Source of the DNA: Nitrospiraceae bacterium
GTDB lineage: Bacteria > Nitrospirota > Thermodesulfovibrionia > Thermodesulfovibrionales > Dissulfurispiraceae
Direction of reading: 5' to 3'
NCBI GenBank assembly: GCA_021371915.1
Contig: JAJFVG010000031.1
Span: 1 to 32,767, forward strand
DNA length: 32,767 nt
This document shows positions 24,002 through 32,431 of this stretch, piece by piece (within the stretch, counting starts at the first letter, position 1; every line of letters starts with the position of its first letter). A program made the position numbers and the translations under genes. The notes under the pieces are model-generated. The model did not search any database. It was not told where the DNA came from and saw nothing but the letters and a program-made list of their open reading frames with translations.

Positions 24002-24808
24002 TCAGACTCTCAAAGCCTTGCGCAGGAAAAACTGAATATTGCCCTTTACAGTGCCCTGCGGCAGATCGAGCAACTTTCTGCCTATCTGCCCGAGATGCTT
24101 TGAAAAGCTGCTGTTGGGATAAAGCGCTATATAGCCTTTCTGTGCGATTATCGCGTCCTTCACATTCTGGTCGAGCGGCAGATAACCAAGATAGTCTATC
24201 GAAATATTAAGGAATTTGTCAGCTACTATTGCAAGCTTCCTGAAAGTATCAAACGCCTCTTTCTCCGACCTTGCCGTATTGACGAGAATCCTGAACTGTT
24301 TCTCACCGAAATCCCTAGAAAGCACCTTGATAAGGGCATAGGCATCAGCTATGGATGTTGGCTCCGGTGTGACTATGACGATCGTCTCCTGTGCTGCGCT
24401 GCAGAAAAAGAGTACATTGTCTGATATCCCGGCGCCCGTATCTATGAGAAAAATGTCAAAAGGCGTGTCAAACGAATCGAGCTCCGATACCAGTTTAAGC
24501 CTCTGCTTGTCATTAAGTTTGGTCAACTCTCTTATGCCAGAGCTGGCAGGCAGTATCATAACCCCGAGCGGCCCATTCACTATTGTGTCCTTCAGCTTCT
24601 TTTCACCCAGCAGAACATGCCTGAGGTTGAATTTTGGAGCCAGGCCGAAGAGTACATCTATGTTGCTCAGGCCGAGGTCAGCATCCAGTATCAGGACTCT
24701 TTAGTTGAGGCTGGCGTAGAAGAGCGCAAGGTTGGCCACAAAGTTGGTCTTGCCCACCCCACCCTTGCCGCTCGAAACAGCGATTATTCTTGGCATCTTA
24801 GAGTCCAT
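24002..24808 (-). pseudogene. flhG: flhG (fleN, MinD-like ATPase) interrupted by one in-frame stop
   Basis: From the ATG at 24808 (GGAGG upstream, overlapping the flhF stop as TAATG) the frame encodes a Walker A motif SGKGGVGKT (13-21), then meets TAA at 24703-24701 (codon 36). It continues in the same frame with RVLILDADLGLSNIDVLFGL through IDTGAG to a normal end at 24002. Together the parts make a standard 268-codon FlhG. The stop replaces the residue usually Lys or Gly-Lys in this loop; one base change from AAA would explain it. FlhG controls flagellar number with FlhF. Possibilities are a true nonsense mutation, a sequence error, or readthrough. A restart at GTG 24580 would lack the ATP-binding site. 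Confidence 0.88.
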
Positions 24809-25833
24809 TAAACACCTCCAATGATCAAATTCGCGAGGAAATCGGAATTGGGCACCTTGATGTCGTCCGGCACATCCGGCCCTGTTGTAAGAAAAGACAT
24901 CGGTCTGCTTGTGAGCATGGAAAGATTATAAAGAGGCCCGTATTGCGTGGCCATATCGAGTTTGGTAAAAGCTATCGAATCGATGGTCTCTGAACTGCCG
25001 TTCTGCCAGAAGTTCAGCGCAGTGTTCGTATTCATCGTAGAGTCCATCATATAGCATCTTTTTACGCTGGAATTGCCAGGGAAAAAGTCTTTCAGGTCTT
25101 TTGATATGTCCTTATAGCCGTAGCCTGGAGTATCAACGAGTATGGTGCTCCTTTCCGCCTCTTTGTATATAAGGCGCGGCAGTTCGCTCACATTTCTTAT
25201 AACCCTCAACTGACACTTCAAATGCCTTGAAAGATCTTTAAGCGCTGCCACTGATCCGATCCTCTGATGGTCAAGAGAAACAAGGCTGACCCTCTTTTTC
25301 CTGGCTGCCATCATATACGCTATTTTTGACATCGTTGTGGTCTTGCCTGCGCCTGATGGGCCGAGGAAGACCATTGCATCGCAATCCGCTGATGCAGCAT
25401 CCTGCACCTTGATATCCTTTTTGATAACATTCTTGAGACTGTCGATTGAGTCATTGGCCCTCTCAACAAGTATCATCGCAAACTGCGGATCAACACCCTG
25501 GCTTATAAGCAGGTTGAATATGCCTTTTTTATTGCGGCTGATCCTTAGCGTAGGCACAATGGGTCTGAGAGTCTCCTTGAGAAAGCCTATCTCATCCCTG
25601 AGTCCTCTCAGCTCTTTGAGTATCTCATCCTTTTCATTCGCAGGCTCGCCCGACCTGACAAGGGCTGTATCATCGATCGCTGCCGTCACCTCAACAGCAT
25701 CCTTGTTGAGAATGCCGAATGGCCCGCTCTTGACAGACTTGCTCGAAAGGATGATCGCATCAGGCCCAAGCTCTTTTTTAACCAGGTCTATCGCTTCCTT
25801 GAAGGTCTGGCCAACAAACTTCTTCATTTTCAT
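24808..25833 (-). CDS. flhF: Flagellar SRP-type GTPase FlhF
   Basis: The 341-residue protein has the FlhF N-terminal B domain start (KKFVGQTFKEAIDLVKKELGPDAIILSSK), an N domain, and a G domain with Walker A GPSGAGKTTT (158-167), DHQRIGS (188-194), DTPG (234-237) and TKLD (290-293). FlhF marks the site of flagellar assembly, usually the pole. Two motifs differ from common forms: DTYRIG is replaced by DHQRIG and DTAGR by DTPGY. ATG at 25833 with GGAGG about 10 bases upstream; MKK at codon 3 is an alternative start. It lies 30 bases after flhA. Confidence 0.93.
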   Translation of the reverse strand: MKMKKFVGQTFKEAIDLVKKELGPDAIILSSKSVKSGPFGILNKDAVEVTAAIDDTALVRSGEPANEKDEILKELRGLRDEIGFLKETLRPIVPTLRISRNKKGIFNLLISQGVDPQFAMILVERANDSIDSLKNVIKKDIKVQDAASADCDAMVFLGPSGAGKTTTMSKIAYMMAARKKRVSLVSLDHQRIGSVAALKDLSRHLKCQLRVIRNVSELPRLIYKEAERSTILVDTPGYGYKDISKDLKDFFPGNSSVKRCYMMDSTMNTNTALNFWQNGSSETIDSIAFTKLDMATQYGPLYNLSMLTSRPMSFLTTGPDVPDDIKVPNSDFLANLIIGGV

Positions 25834-25863
25834 CGAGTCGCGTCCTCCTCTATCAGGCTGCTG

Positions 25864-27906
25864 TTAGTCAATTGATATTGTCCCTACGGAAAATATCCTG
25901 GTGTTCGGAGCGATCTCGTTGTGTGAGATCACCATTATGCCGAATGAAACTCTTTCTGCGAGTTTTTTCACGAATCGTCTTATGCTTGGGGAGCAGATTA
26001 TCACGGGCTGATAGCCCTTTACAGCTCCGCCCTCCGAGCTTCGTCTTATGCTGTCTATTACACGCTCCATGGTTGAAGGGTCAAGCGCCAGATATGAACC
26101 CTGCTGCGTTGTCTGCACAGCCTCTATGATGGAACGCTCTGTGTTGGGGTCCATCAATATTACGGAAACAGAGCCGTCAGGGTTCTGAAGCTGTTTTGTG
26201 ATGCTCCTTGAGAGCGCCTGCCTGACATATTCAGTGAGCACATCAGCATCTTTGGTCATGACGCTGTAGTCTGAAAGCGTCTCCAGTATTGTCTGGAGGT
26301 CTCTTATGGATATGCGCTCCTTGAGCAGGTTCTGGAGCACTTTATGCACAGCGCCCAGGCTCAGGAGAGAAGGCACAAGGTCTTCAACAACCTTTGGCTG
26401 TGCCTTTGCAATATTATCGAGCAGCTTCTGCACATCCTGTTTGCCGAGCAGGTCCTGAGCAAAATTCTTGATTATCTCTGTGAGGTGAGTCGTGATAACC
26501 GACGGCACATCAACAACCGTATACCCGCTGAACTGCGCCCGTTCAACATCCTTCTCCTCTATCCATATGGCCTGAAGCCCGAATGCAGGGTCTTTTGTCG
26601 GGATGCCGTCAATTTTGTCGCCTTCTGTGCCGGGCAGTATGGCCAGATACCTGTTAAGCATGATCTCGCCAGAGGCTATCTCCACTCCCTTGATCAGCAC
26701 AGAATACTCGGTCGGTTTGAGCGAAAGATTGTCCTTTATATGCACAGGCGGCACGAGAAAGCCCATCTCTGTTACCATCTGCTTTCTTATCGCCTTGATC
26801 CTGGCCAGCAGCGGACCGCCCTCCTCAACAAGCGGGATGAGGCCGTAACCTATCTCAAGAGATAGCGGGTCAAGCGGAAGAAGCGCCTCAAGAGGCTCAG
26901 GCTCTTTAACAGCCTCAGCAGGCGCAGCCTCCTCAACAGCAGCAGGAGCGTTCTTGCTCAGAAAATATGCGCCAGTGCCTGCAATAGCTGCTATTGTCAG
27001 AAATGGAAAGTGCGGCAGTCCGGGGATGAGGCCGAAAAATCCGAGTATCGCAGCAGCTGTGCCGAGTGTCTTTGGGCTTATGAATATCTGTCTTACAAAA
27101 TCAGCGCCGAGATTAGCCTCTGATGCAGCCCTCGTTACAATAAGACCTGCTGCGGTTGAGGTGATGAGCGCAGGTATCTGCGCAACAAGCCCTTCGCCCA
27201 CTGTCAGTATGGTATAAGTCTTGGCAGCTTCAGCAATGGGCATACCCTTCTGGAGCACGCCTATGAAAAATCCGCCGATTATGTTTATGACCATGATTAT
27301 GACTGCGGCAATGGCATCGCCCCTGACAAATTTGCTCGCACCGTCCATTGCACCGTAGAAGTCAGCCTCTCTGCTCACATCCTGTCGCCGCCGGCGAGCT
27401 TCATTCTCATCAATCAGGCCTGCATTAAGGTCAGCGTCTATGCTCATCTGTTTGCCGGGCATTGCATCAAGGGTAAACCTGGCAGCCACTTCCGCTATGC
27501 GGCCAGCGCCCTTTGTTATGACAACAAAGTTGATTACTACAAGTATGGTGAACACGACAAATCCAACAACATAGTTGCCGCTGATGACAAATTCTCCGAA
27601 CGACTTGATAACCTTTCCGGCAGCATCTATGCCTGCATCGCCATGCGTGAGAATCAGTCGCGTGGATGCTATGTTAAGCGCAAGCCTCATGAGCGTTGCA
27701 ATAAGCAGCACTGACGGGAATGCGGAAAACTCAAGCGGTCTTGTTATGTATGAGGACACCAGCAGAATAAGTATCGCAAGCGTCATGCTGAATGTGAGGG
27801 TCATGTCGAGCATTATTGGCGGTATCGGTATGATCATGAGACCGAGGATCACCACTATGCCGACAGTGAGCAGCAGATCGCTTCTTTTTAGTATCTGGTC
27901 AATCAT
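25864..27906 (-). CDS. flhA: Flagellar export gate protein FlhA
   Basis: The 680-residue protein has about eight N-terminal transmembrane helices (within 1-320) with the FHIPEP-family signatures RLALNIASTRLIL and VVITKGAGRIAEVAARFTLDAMPGKQMSIDADLNAG, the most conserved stretch of the family. The cytoplasmic C-terminal domain (about 350-680) docks chaperone-substrate complexes such as FlgN-FlgK. An Ala/Glu/Pro linker joins the halves. The start overlaps flhB as ATGA. It forms the nonameric ring of the export gate. Confidence 0.97.
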   Translation of the reverse strand: MIDQILKRSDLLLTVGIVVILGLMIIPIPPIMLDMTLTFSMTLAILILLVSSYITRPLEFSAFPSVLLIATLMRLALNIASTRLILTHGDAGIDAAGKVIKSFGEFVISGNYVVGFVVFTILVVINFVVITKGAGRIAEVAARFTLDAMPGKQMSIDADLNAGLIDENEARRRRQDVSREADFYGAMDGASKFVRGDAIAAVIIMVINIIGGFFIGVLQKGMPIAEAAKTYTILTVGEGLVAQIPALITSTAAGLIVTRAASEANLGADFVRQIFISPKTLGTAAAILGFFGLIPGLPHFPFLTIAAIAGTGAYFLSKNAPAAVEEAAPAEAVKEPEPLEALLPLDPLSLEIGYGLIPLVEEGGPLLARIKAIRKQMVTEMGFLVPPVHIKDNLSLKPTEYSVLIKGVEIASGEIMLNRYLAILPGTEGDKIDGIPTKDPAFGLQAIWIEEKDVERAQFSGYTVVDVPSVITTHLTEIIKNFAQDLLGKQDVQKLLDNIAKAQPKVVEDLVPSLLSLGAVHKVLQNLLKERISIRDLQTILETLSDYSVMTKDADVLTEYVRQALSRSITKQLQNPDGSVSVILMDPNTERSIIEAVQTTQQGSYLALDPSTMERVIDSIRRSSEGGAVKGYQPVIICSPSIRRFVKKLAERVSFGIMVISHNEIAPNTRIFSVGTISID

Positions 27907-28970
27907 CTAGCGGCCAATACCCTGTTTTTAAGTTTGTACACATTCGCCAAAATAGTGGCTACTGCCTTGTACATCTCTTCCGGTATCTCCTGTCCTATGT
28001 CGAGCAGGTAGAGCGTCCTTGCAAGTGGTTTGTCCTCAAACACAGGCACCCTGTTTTCCTTGGCAATCTCTTTTATCTTTTGTGCAATAAGGTTCGCTCC
28101 CTTTGCAATAACCTTGGGAGCTCCCATGGCTTTTGAATCGTACTTGAGAGCCACTGCATAGTGAGTCGGGTTGGTGATGACAACGTCGGCCTGGGGCACT
28201 TCCTGCATCATCCTCTTTCTCATCATGTCGCGCTGCAGAGACCTGACCCTCGCCTTCACCCTCGGGTCTCCTTCCATCTCCTTGTACTCGTCCTTGACCT
28301 CCTGCTTTGTCATGCGCAGATTCCTGTTGCTGTACCACATCTGGTAAGCGAAGTCCGCCCCGGCAAACACTGTAAGCGCGAGCGCTGATACGAGCACCAG
28401 CTGCTTGACCTGGCTGAATGAAAAATCCGTGACAGCTGAAATATCCATATCAACAAGCATGGGAAGATTGAACAGCTCCTTCTTGATTAACAAATAGAGG
28501 AGCAGGCCGAGTATGAACAGTTTGAGCACTCCCTTTATAAGCTCAACTATTATGTTTATGTTGAAAAACCTTTTTACTCCCTCAATAGGGTTCAGCCTTT
28601 CAAACTTGGGGGTCAGCGGCTCCATTGTGAACAGAAACCTTGTCTGCACCAGATGCACAATGAGTATCACTAGAACCATCACTCCGAAAAGAGGCATCAT
28701 TATCATGCCAACCTGAGCGCTGTCAGATACGAAAATATCCGTAATGCTGTCCTGTGTAAGTTCATATTTGAAGCTTCTGGACATGGCGGTGCTCAGATAG
28801 CTGGCGAGCGAAGAGTACATAAAGCTGCTGAACGAGAGAAAGGCAAAGACTACCCATATCGGCACAATGGCTGTAAGGTCCCTGCTCTTTGGGACATCAC
28901 CCTTCTCCCTCGCCTTTTGCTTTCGTTGCGGGGTCGCTTGTTCGGTTTTTTGGTCCTGGTCTTCTGCCAT
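27903..28970 (-). CDS. flhB: Flagellar export switch protein FlhB
   Basis: The 355-residue protein begins with the usual cytoplasmic DQDQKTEQATPQRKQKAREKG segment, has four membrane helices between about 33 and 210, and ends with the autocleaving cytoplasmic domain. The NPTH motif (267-270, in VITNPTHYAVAL) is the self-cleavage site that switches export from rod/hook to filament substrates. The start at 28970 is 3 bases after fliR, with a weak GAGATAAGAG purine run. Confidence 0.97.
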   Translation of the reverse strand: MAEDQDQKTEQATPQRKQKAREKGDVPKSRDLTAIVPIWVVFAFLSFSSFMYSSLASYLSTAMSRSFKYELTQDSITDIFVSDSAQVGMIMMPLFGVMVLVILIVHLVQTRFLFTMEPLTPKFERLNPIEGVKRFFNINIIVELIKGVLKLFILGLLLYLLIKKELFNLPMLVDMDISAVTDFSFSQVKQLVLVSALALTVFAGADFAYQMWYSNRNLRMTKQEVKDEYKEMEGDPRVKARVRSLQRDMMRKRMMQEVPQADVVITNPTHYAVALKYDSKAMGAPKVIAKGANLIAQKIKEIAKENRVPVFEDKPLARTLYLLDIGQEIPEEMYKAVATILANVYKLKNRVLAAR

Positions 28971-28973
28971 CTC

Positions 28974-29711
28974 TTATCTCAGGAACACCCTTATTGCATC
29001 TTTGAAGTGCATAAAGCTGTTCGAAAAAATTGTTATCGTTATCGGCATGGATATCGCCATTACAAGAAGCCCTATGAAAATAAGCACAGGGAAACTGATA
29101 AAGAATATGTTTGCCTGCGGCATTGCCCGCGAGAGAAAACCCATGCCTATGTTTATAAGCGCCTGTATCAGTATCACAGGCACGGCAATCTTCAGGGCAA
29201 GCGGAAATATCATGGAGCTGAATTTGACAACAGCCTCGAATATGTTGTTGTACGCAAGCTGGCTTGATGTAAAGCTCAGAGCTATCGCCTCTATAAAGTA
29301 GTGATGAATATCCAGCATGAAAAATAGCACCAGGGTAATCAGACTGTAGAGCAAACTGACAGGGCCCAGCACCTCGCCAAACTGGGGATTGAACACGCCT
29401 GCTATGCCAAACCCCATCTGCAGGCTGATCCACTGTGCAGCCATCTCCATTACAGAAGCTATAAGCCTGTAGCAGAGCCCGAGGGCAAACCCTATGAATA
29501 CAGCATCCAGAACAGCCCTGACCTGGTTTTTTGCATCAATGTTCACAACAGGCATAAACAGCAGCGTAAAAGCGAGCATGAGCCCGATCTTAGCTATCAT
29601 CGGCACGGACTTGCCGCCAATGAATGGGATGAAGGTAAATAGTATCGCCACCCTTATAAACACGGGCACGAACCTCTCGGAGTAGATGTTTATGAGATTA
29701 TAAAGTTCCAT
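28974..29711 (-). CDS. fliR: Flagellar export apparatus protein FliR
   Basis: The 245-residue polytopic membrane protein has the FliR pattern. It opens with FVPVFIRVAILFTFIPFIGGKSVPMIAKIGLML, and the mid-section EMAAQWISLQMGFGIAGVFNPQFGE is characteristic. It forms the export pore complex with five FliP and four FliQ subunits. No clear ribosome site precedes the ATG at 29711, which comes 3 bases after fliQ, so translational coupling is likely. Confidence 0.95.
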   Translation of the reverse strand: MELYNLINIYSERFVPVFIRVAILFTFIPFIGGKSVPMIAKIGLMLAFTLLFMPVVNIDAKNQVRAVLDAVFIGFALGLCYRLIASVMEMAAQWISLQMGFGIAGVFNPQFGEVLGPVSLLYSLITLVLFFMLDIHHYFIEAIALSFTSSQLAYNNIFEAVVKFSSMIFPLALKIAVPVILIQALINIGMGFLSRAMPQANIFFISFPVLIFIGLLVMAISMPITITIFSNSFMHFKDAIRVFLR

Positions 29712-29714
29712 TTT

Positions 29715-29984
29715 CTAATTCACGTAAGTAGGTATGTTCAAAAATATGTTCCTTGTAAATTCAAGCAGCACCTTCACCATCCAGGGAAGCGCCACCATTA
29801 TCGTCAGAAAGACAGCAATAATCTTTGGCACAAAAGTCATGGTCATTTCCTGCAGCTGCGTTACTGCCTGAAATATACTGATGAATATGCCGACCACAAG
29901 ACTTACAAGCAGCACCGGCCCGCCAACGAGCATGATCGTCTCGAATGTCTGCCTTGATATCTGGTTCAACAGTTCTACTGTCAT
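29715..29984 (-). CDS. fliQ: Flagellar export apparatus protein FliQ
   Basis: The 89-residue protein has two membrane helices (about 16-38 and 52-75) with the conserved GGPVLLVSLVVGIFISIFQA and FVPKIIAVFLTIM segments. FliQ surrounds the FliP pore. The ATG at 29984 overlaps the fliP stop as ATGA. The length is standard for the family. Confidence 0.96.
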   Translation of the reverse strand: MTVELLNQISRQTFETIMLVGGPVLLVSLVVGIFISIFQAVTQLQEMTMTFVPKIIAVFLTIMVALPWMVKVLLEFTRNIFLNIPTYVN

Positions 29985-31057
29985 CTGTACCCCGCAATAA
30001 GAGAGCCTATTACCAGCTGCCAGCCGTCAACCAGCACAAACAGCAGCAGTTTGAACGGCAGCGACACCATTACAGGCGGCAGCATCATCATTCCCATTGA
30101 AAGCAGCACGCTCGCCACCACCATGTCTATGACAAGAAACGGCATGAAGATGAGAAAGCCTATCTCAAAGGCCTTTTTAAGCTCTCCTATGGCAAAGGCC
30201 GGTATGACAACGCGCATCGATAGGTCCATAGGAGTTGCAGGCCTCTCCATCTTCGACATCTTCAGAAAGAGAGCCAGGTCTTTTTCTCTGGTCTGCTTGA
30301 GCATGAACTCCTTCATCGGCACGCTCGCATTGTTCATAGCCTGCTCAAGATTTATCTGTTTGCTGGAGTACGGCACATATGCTTCGGAGTAAACGCGGTC
30401 TATGACCGGAGACATGACAAAGATGGTTATAAAAAGCGACAGACCCACTATCACCTGCGTAGGCGGCACCTGCGCAGTGCCGAGCGCCTGCCTCAGAAAT
30501 GAGAGGACAACCACAATTCTTGTAAAGCATGTGGTCATCATAAGAATTGCCGGCAGAAATGAAAGCAGTGTGAGAAAGACCATTATCTCCAGCGGAGTGG
30601 AGAGTCCGAACAGCGTGCCAGTAGGAGCAGGCTGCGGAGCTGCACTTGCAAGAGACGGAGCGATTAACGGAATTATCAGGCAAGCAAGAGGAAACAGCAT
30701 CATGTTTTTGCTGAATAATCCCTTGATTTTTGAAAACAGGCCGTCAAACCTGAATTGCCCGGCCTGCATCCTCACAATGTCATGATCCCTGAGATACTGC
30801 TCTATTTCAGCTGCGTTCAATTTGGCCAGAAGCGAGATATGATCATCTGTCATGCCGAGCAGCAGATAATCCTTGAGCACCTTCACCACAGCTACGCCCT
30901 TCTTCGTGCCGAGCGGCTGATAATGCACTATCTGGAGCATGCCCTTTGAAGGCATTATGCGCGATTTTAAAATCCTGAGCACAAAATAGAGCGCGCCTAT
31001 CAGGGCGATAAATATGAATGACAGTTTTAAAAGCTCTATTATCAGATTGTCTCCCAC
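29981..31057 (-). CDS. fliP: FliO-FliP fusion, export pore protein with built-in assembly factor
   Basis: Residues 1-115 look like FliO: one membrane helix (about 8-28), then a small cytoplasmic domain with MLQIVHYQPLGTKKGVAVVKV and YLLLGMTDDHISLL. Residues 119-358 are a full FliP, starting with a signal-like segment (MMLFPLACLIIPLIAP, then ASA before AP) and containing FLPAILMMTTCFTRIVVVLSFLRQALGT and PFKLLLFVLVDGWQLVIGSL. FliO normally stabilises FliP during pore assembly. Frame is open throughout; an internal ATGATG at 30703 has AAGGG only at a poor distance (about 16 bases). Start GTG at 31057, 1 base after the fliN stop. Signal peptidase could separate the parts. Confidence 0.93.
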   Translation of the reverse strand: MGDNLIIELLKLSFIFIALIGALYFVLRILKSRIMPSKGMLQIVHYQPLGTKKGVAVVKVLKDYLLLGMTDDHISLLAKLNAAEIEQYLRDHDIVRMQAGQFRFDGLFSKIKGLFSKNMMLFPLACLIIPLIAPSLASAAPQPAPTGTLFGLSTPLEIMVFLTLLSFLPAILMMTTCFTRIVVVLSFLRQALGTAQVPPTQVIVGLSLFITIFVMSPVIDRVYSEAYVPYSSKQINLEQAMNNASVPMKEFMLKQTREKDLALFLKMSKMERPATPMDLSMRVVIPAFAIGELKKAFEIGFLIFMPFLVIDMVVASVLLSMGMMMLPPVMVSLPFKLLLFVLVDGWQLVIGSLIAGYR

Positions 31058-31058
31058 G

Positions 31059-31385
31059 TTACTTGAGCTGCCTCACTCTTTCTGTAGGGCTGACGATATC
31101 CGTAAGCCTGATGCCGAACTTCTCGTTCACAACCACAACCTCGCCCCTGCCGATCAGCTTGTCATTCACAAAAACCTCCATGGGCTCTCCGGCAAGTTTT
31201 TCGAGTGCGATAACAGACCCCTGTCCGAGCTGCAGGAGCTCCTGCACCAGTATCTTTGTCCTGCCGATCACCACAGAAAGTTCGAGCGGCACATCGAGAA
31301 TGAAATTTATGTCCCGCGGAGGAATTGCCACCTCGCCCTCTGACCTTATCTCCTGCATATCGAGGTTCTTCACTTCATCTGCCAT
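31059..31385 (-). CDS. fliN: Flagellar motor switch protein FliN
   Basis: The 108-residue protein has a SpoA (surface presentation of antigens) domain: INFILDVPLELSVVIGRTKILVQELLQLGQGSVIALEKLAGEPMEVFVNDKLIGRGEVVVVNEKFGIRLTDI is split over 26-97. It forms the lower C-ring with FliM. AGGAG precedes the ATG at 31385. There is no N-terminal CheC-like extension as in FliY-type proteins. Confidence 0.96.
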   Translation of the reverse strand: MADEVKNLDMQEIRSEGEVAIPPRDINFILDVPLELSVVIGRTKILVQELLQLGQGSVIALEKLAGEPMEVFVNDKLIGRGEVVVVNEKFGIRLTDIVSPTERVRQLK

Positions 31386-31417
31386 TTTTCTTCTCCTGGA
31401 ATTTGATGTTTATAAAT

Positions 31418-32392
31418 TTATGCGCCGACTCCAAGAACCCTTTTGACCTTGATGCCGTAAGAGCCCCTGTGCACCCCGAATCTGCCTGTAAACTTGCGCA
31501 CTCCTTCAATCGTTATATACTGGTCATCATCCACCCTTGAGTTCAGCAGTATCACATCACCAATCTTCATGGAAAGTACATCATCCACGTTCACCGATGT
31601 CCTCCCGAGTTCTCCTGTCAGGGTTACCGGTATGCGCTTCAACCCGTCATTAAGCCGCTCGATCCATTTTGTGTCCAGCTCATCCCTGTCAGCTGAAAAA
31701 GCGCTATAGAGCTTTTCCTTGATCGGTTCAACAGTGCCGTAAGGTATGCAGAGCAGCACTTTGCACTGCTTTGCTTCGATCTCGAGTATGAATTCAACTT
31801 TTATTATCACGTCAACCGGAGTGACTATTGTGACGAACTGCGGATTCATCTCAGCCCTTACATAAGTCGGGATGATGGGGTATATCGGCTTCCATGCCTC
31901 TTCCATGTCATTAAAGAACATCATGACAACCTTGTGTATGATCTTCTGCTCTATGGGAGTAAATTCACGGCCTTCAGGCTTGTAGTAGCCCTTGCCTGTG
32001 CCTCCGAAAAAGAACTCAATAAGGCTGAATATCATAGGCGCGTCAAATACGAGCAGACCGAACCCCCTGAGAGGCTCCATCTTGAAGATGTTTATGCTCG
32101 ATGGAAACGGTATGCCGCGCATAAAGTCATAGAACTTTGTGATGTTGACATTTACGCTCGTAACTTCAACCATGCGCCTTATTGCAGCTGAAAGAGAAAG
32201 CCTGAAGTTGCGGGCGAGCCTTTCGTTGGCAATATCGAGAGAGGGCATGCGGCCCCTTACGATCTTCTCCTGTGCTGTAAAGTCGTAGGCGCGTACGCCT
32301 GCAACCTCTTCAACTTTTTCGGTCTCTACCTCGCCGTCTGTTATGCCTTTTAATAGGGCATCAACTTCTTCTTGCGATAGTATGTCTTCCAT
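31418..32392 (-). CDS. fliM: Flagellar motor switch protein FliM
   Basis: The 324-residue FliM starts MEDILSQEEVDALLKGI, whose EVDALL portion is the CheY-P docking peptide. The middle domain (about 40-230) includes FFGGTGKG and FTPIEQKII, and a C-terminal SpoA domain follows (about 240-320). It sets motor rotation direction in the C-ring. AGAGGAA precedes the ATG at 32392. The intact docking motif agrees with the presence of CheY and CheZ in the same cluster. Confidence 0.97.
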   Translation of the reverse strand: MEDILSQEEVDALLKGITDGEVETEKVEEVAGVRAYDFTAQEKIVRGRMPSLDIANERLARNFRLSLSAAIRRMVEVTSVNVNITKFYDFMRGIPFPSSINIFKMEPLRGFGLLVFDAPMIFSLIEFFFGGTGKGYYKPEGREFTPIEQKIIHKVVMMFFNDMEEAWKPIYPIIPTYVRAEMNPQFVTIVTPVDVIIKVEFILEIEAKQCKVLLCIPYGTVEPIKEKLYSAFSADRDELDTKWIERLNDGLKRIPVTLTGELGRTSVNVDDVLSMKIGDVILLNSRVDDDQYITIEGVRKFTGRFGVHRGSYGIKVKRVLGVGA

Positions 32393-32431
32393 CGGATTCC
32401 TCTGTTTACCCTTTTGTCACAAGATTGGATA

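Noticed and set aside
24002-24580. Separate 192-residue gene starting at GTG 24580
   Set aside because: It is the rear part of flhG. Conserved FlhG sequence continues in the same frame upstream of the GTG up to the TAA and beyond it.
24701-24703. Stop-codon reassignment as the explanation of the flhG TAA
   Set aside because: TAA ends other genes in this window at the expected places, for example greA and flhF, so it is read as stop here.
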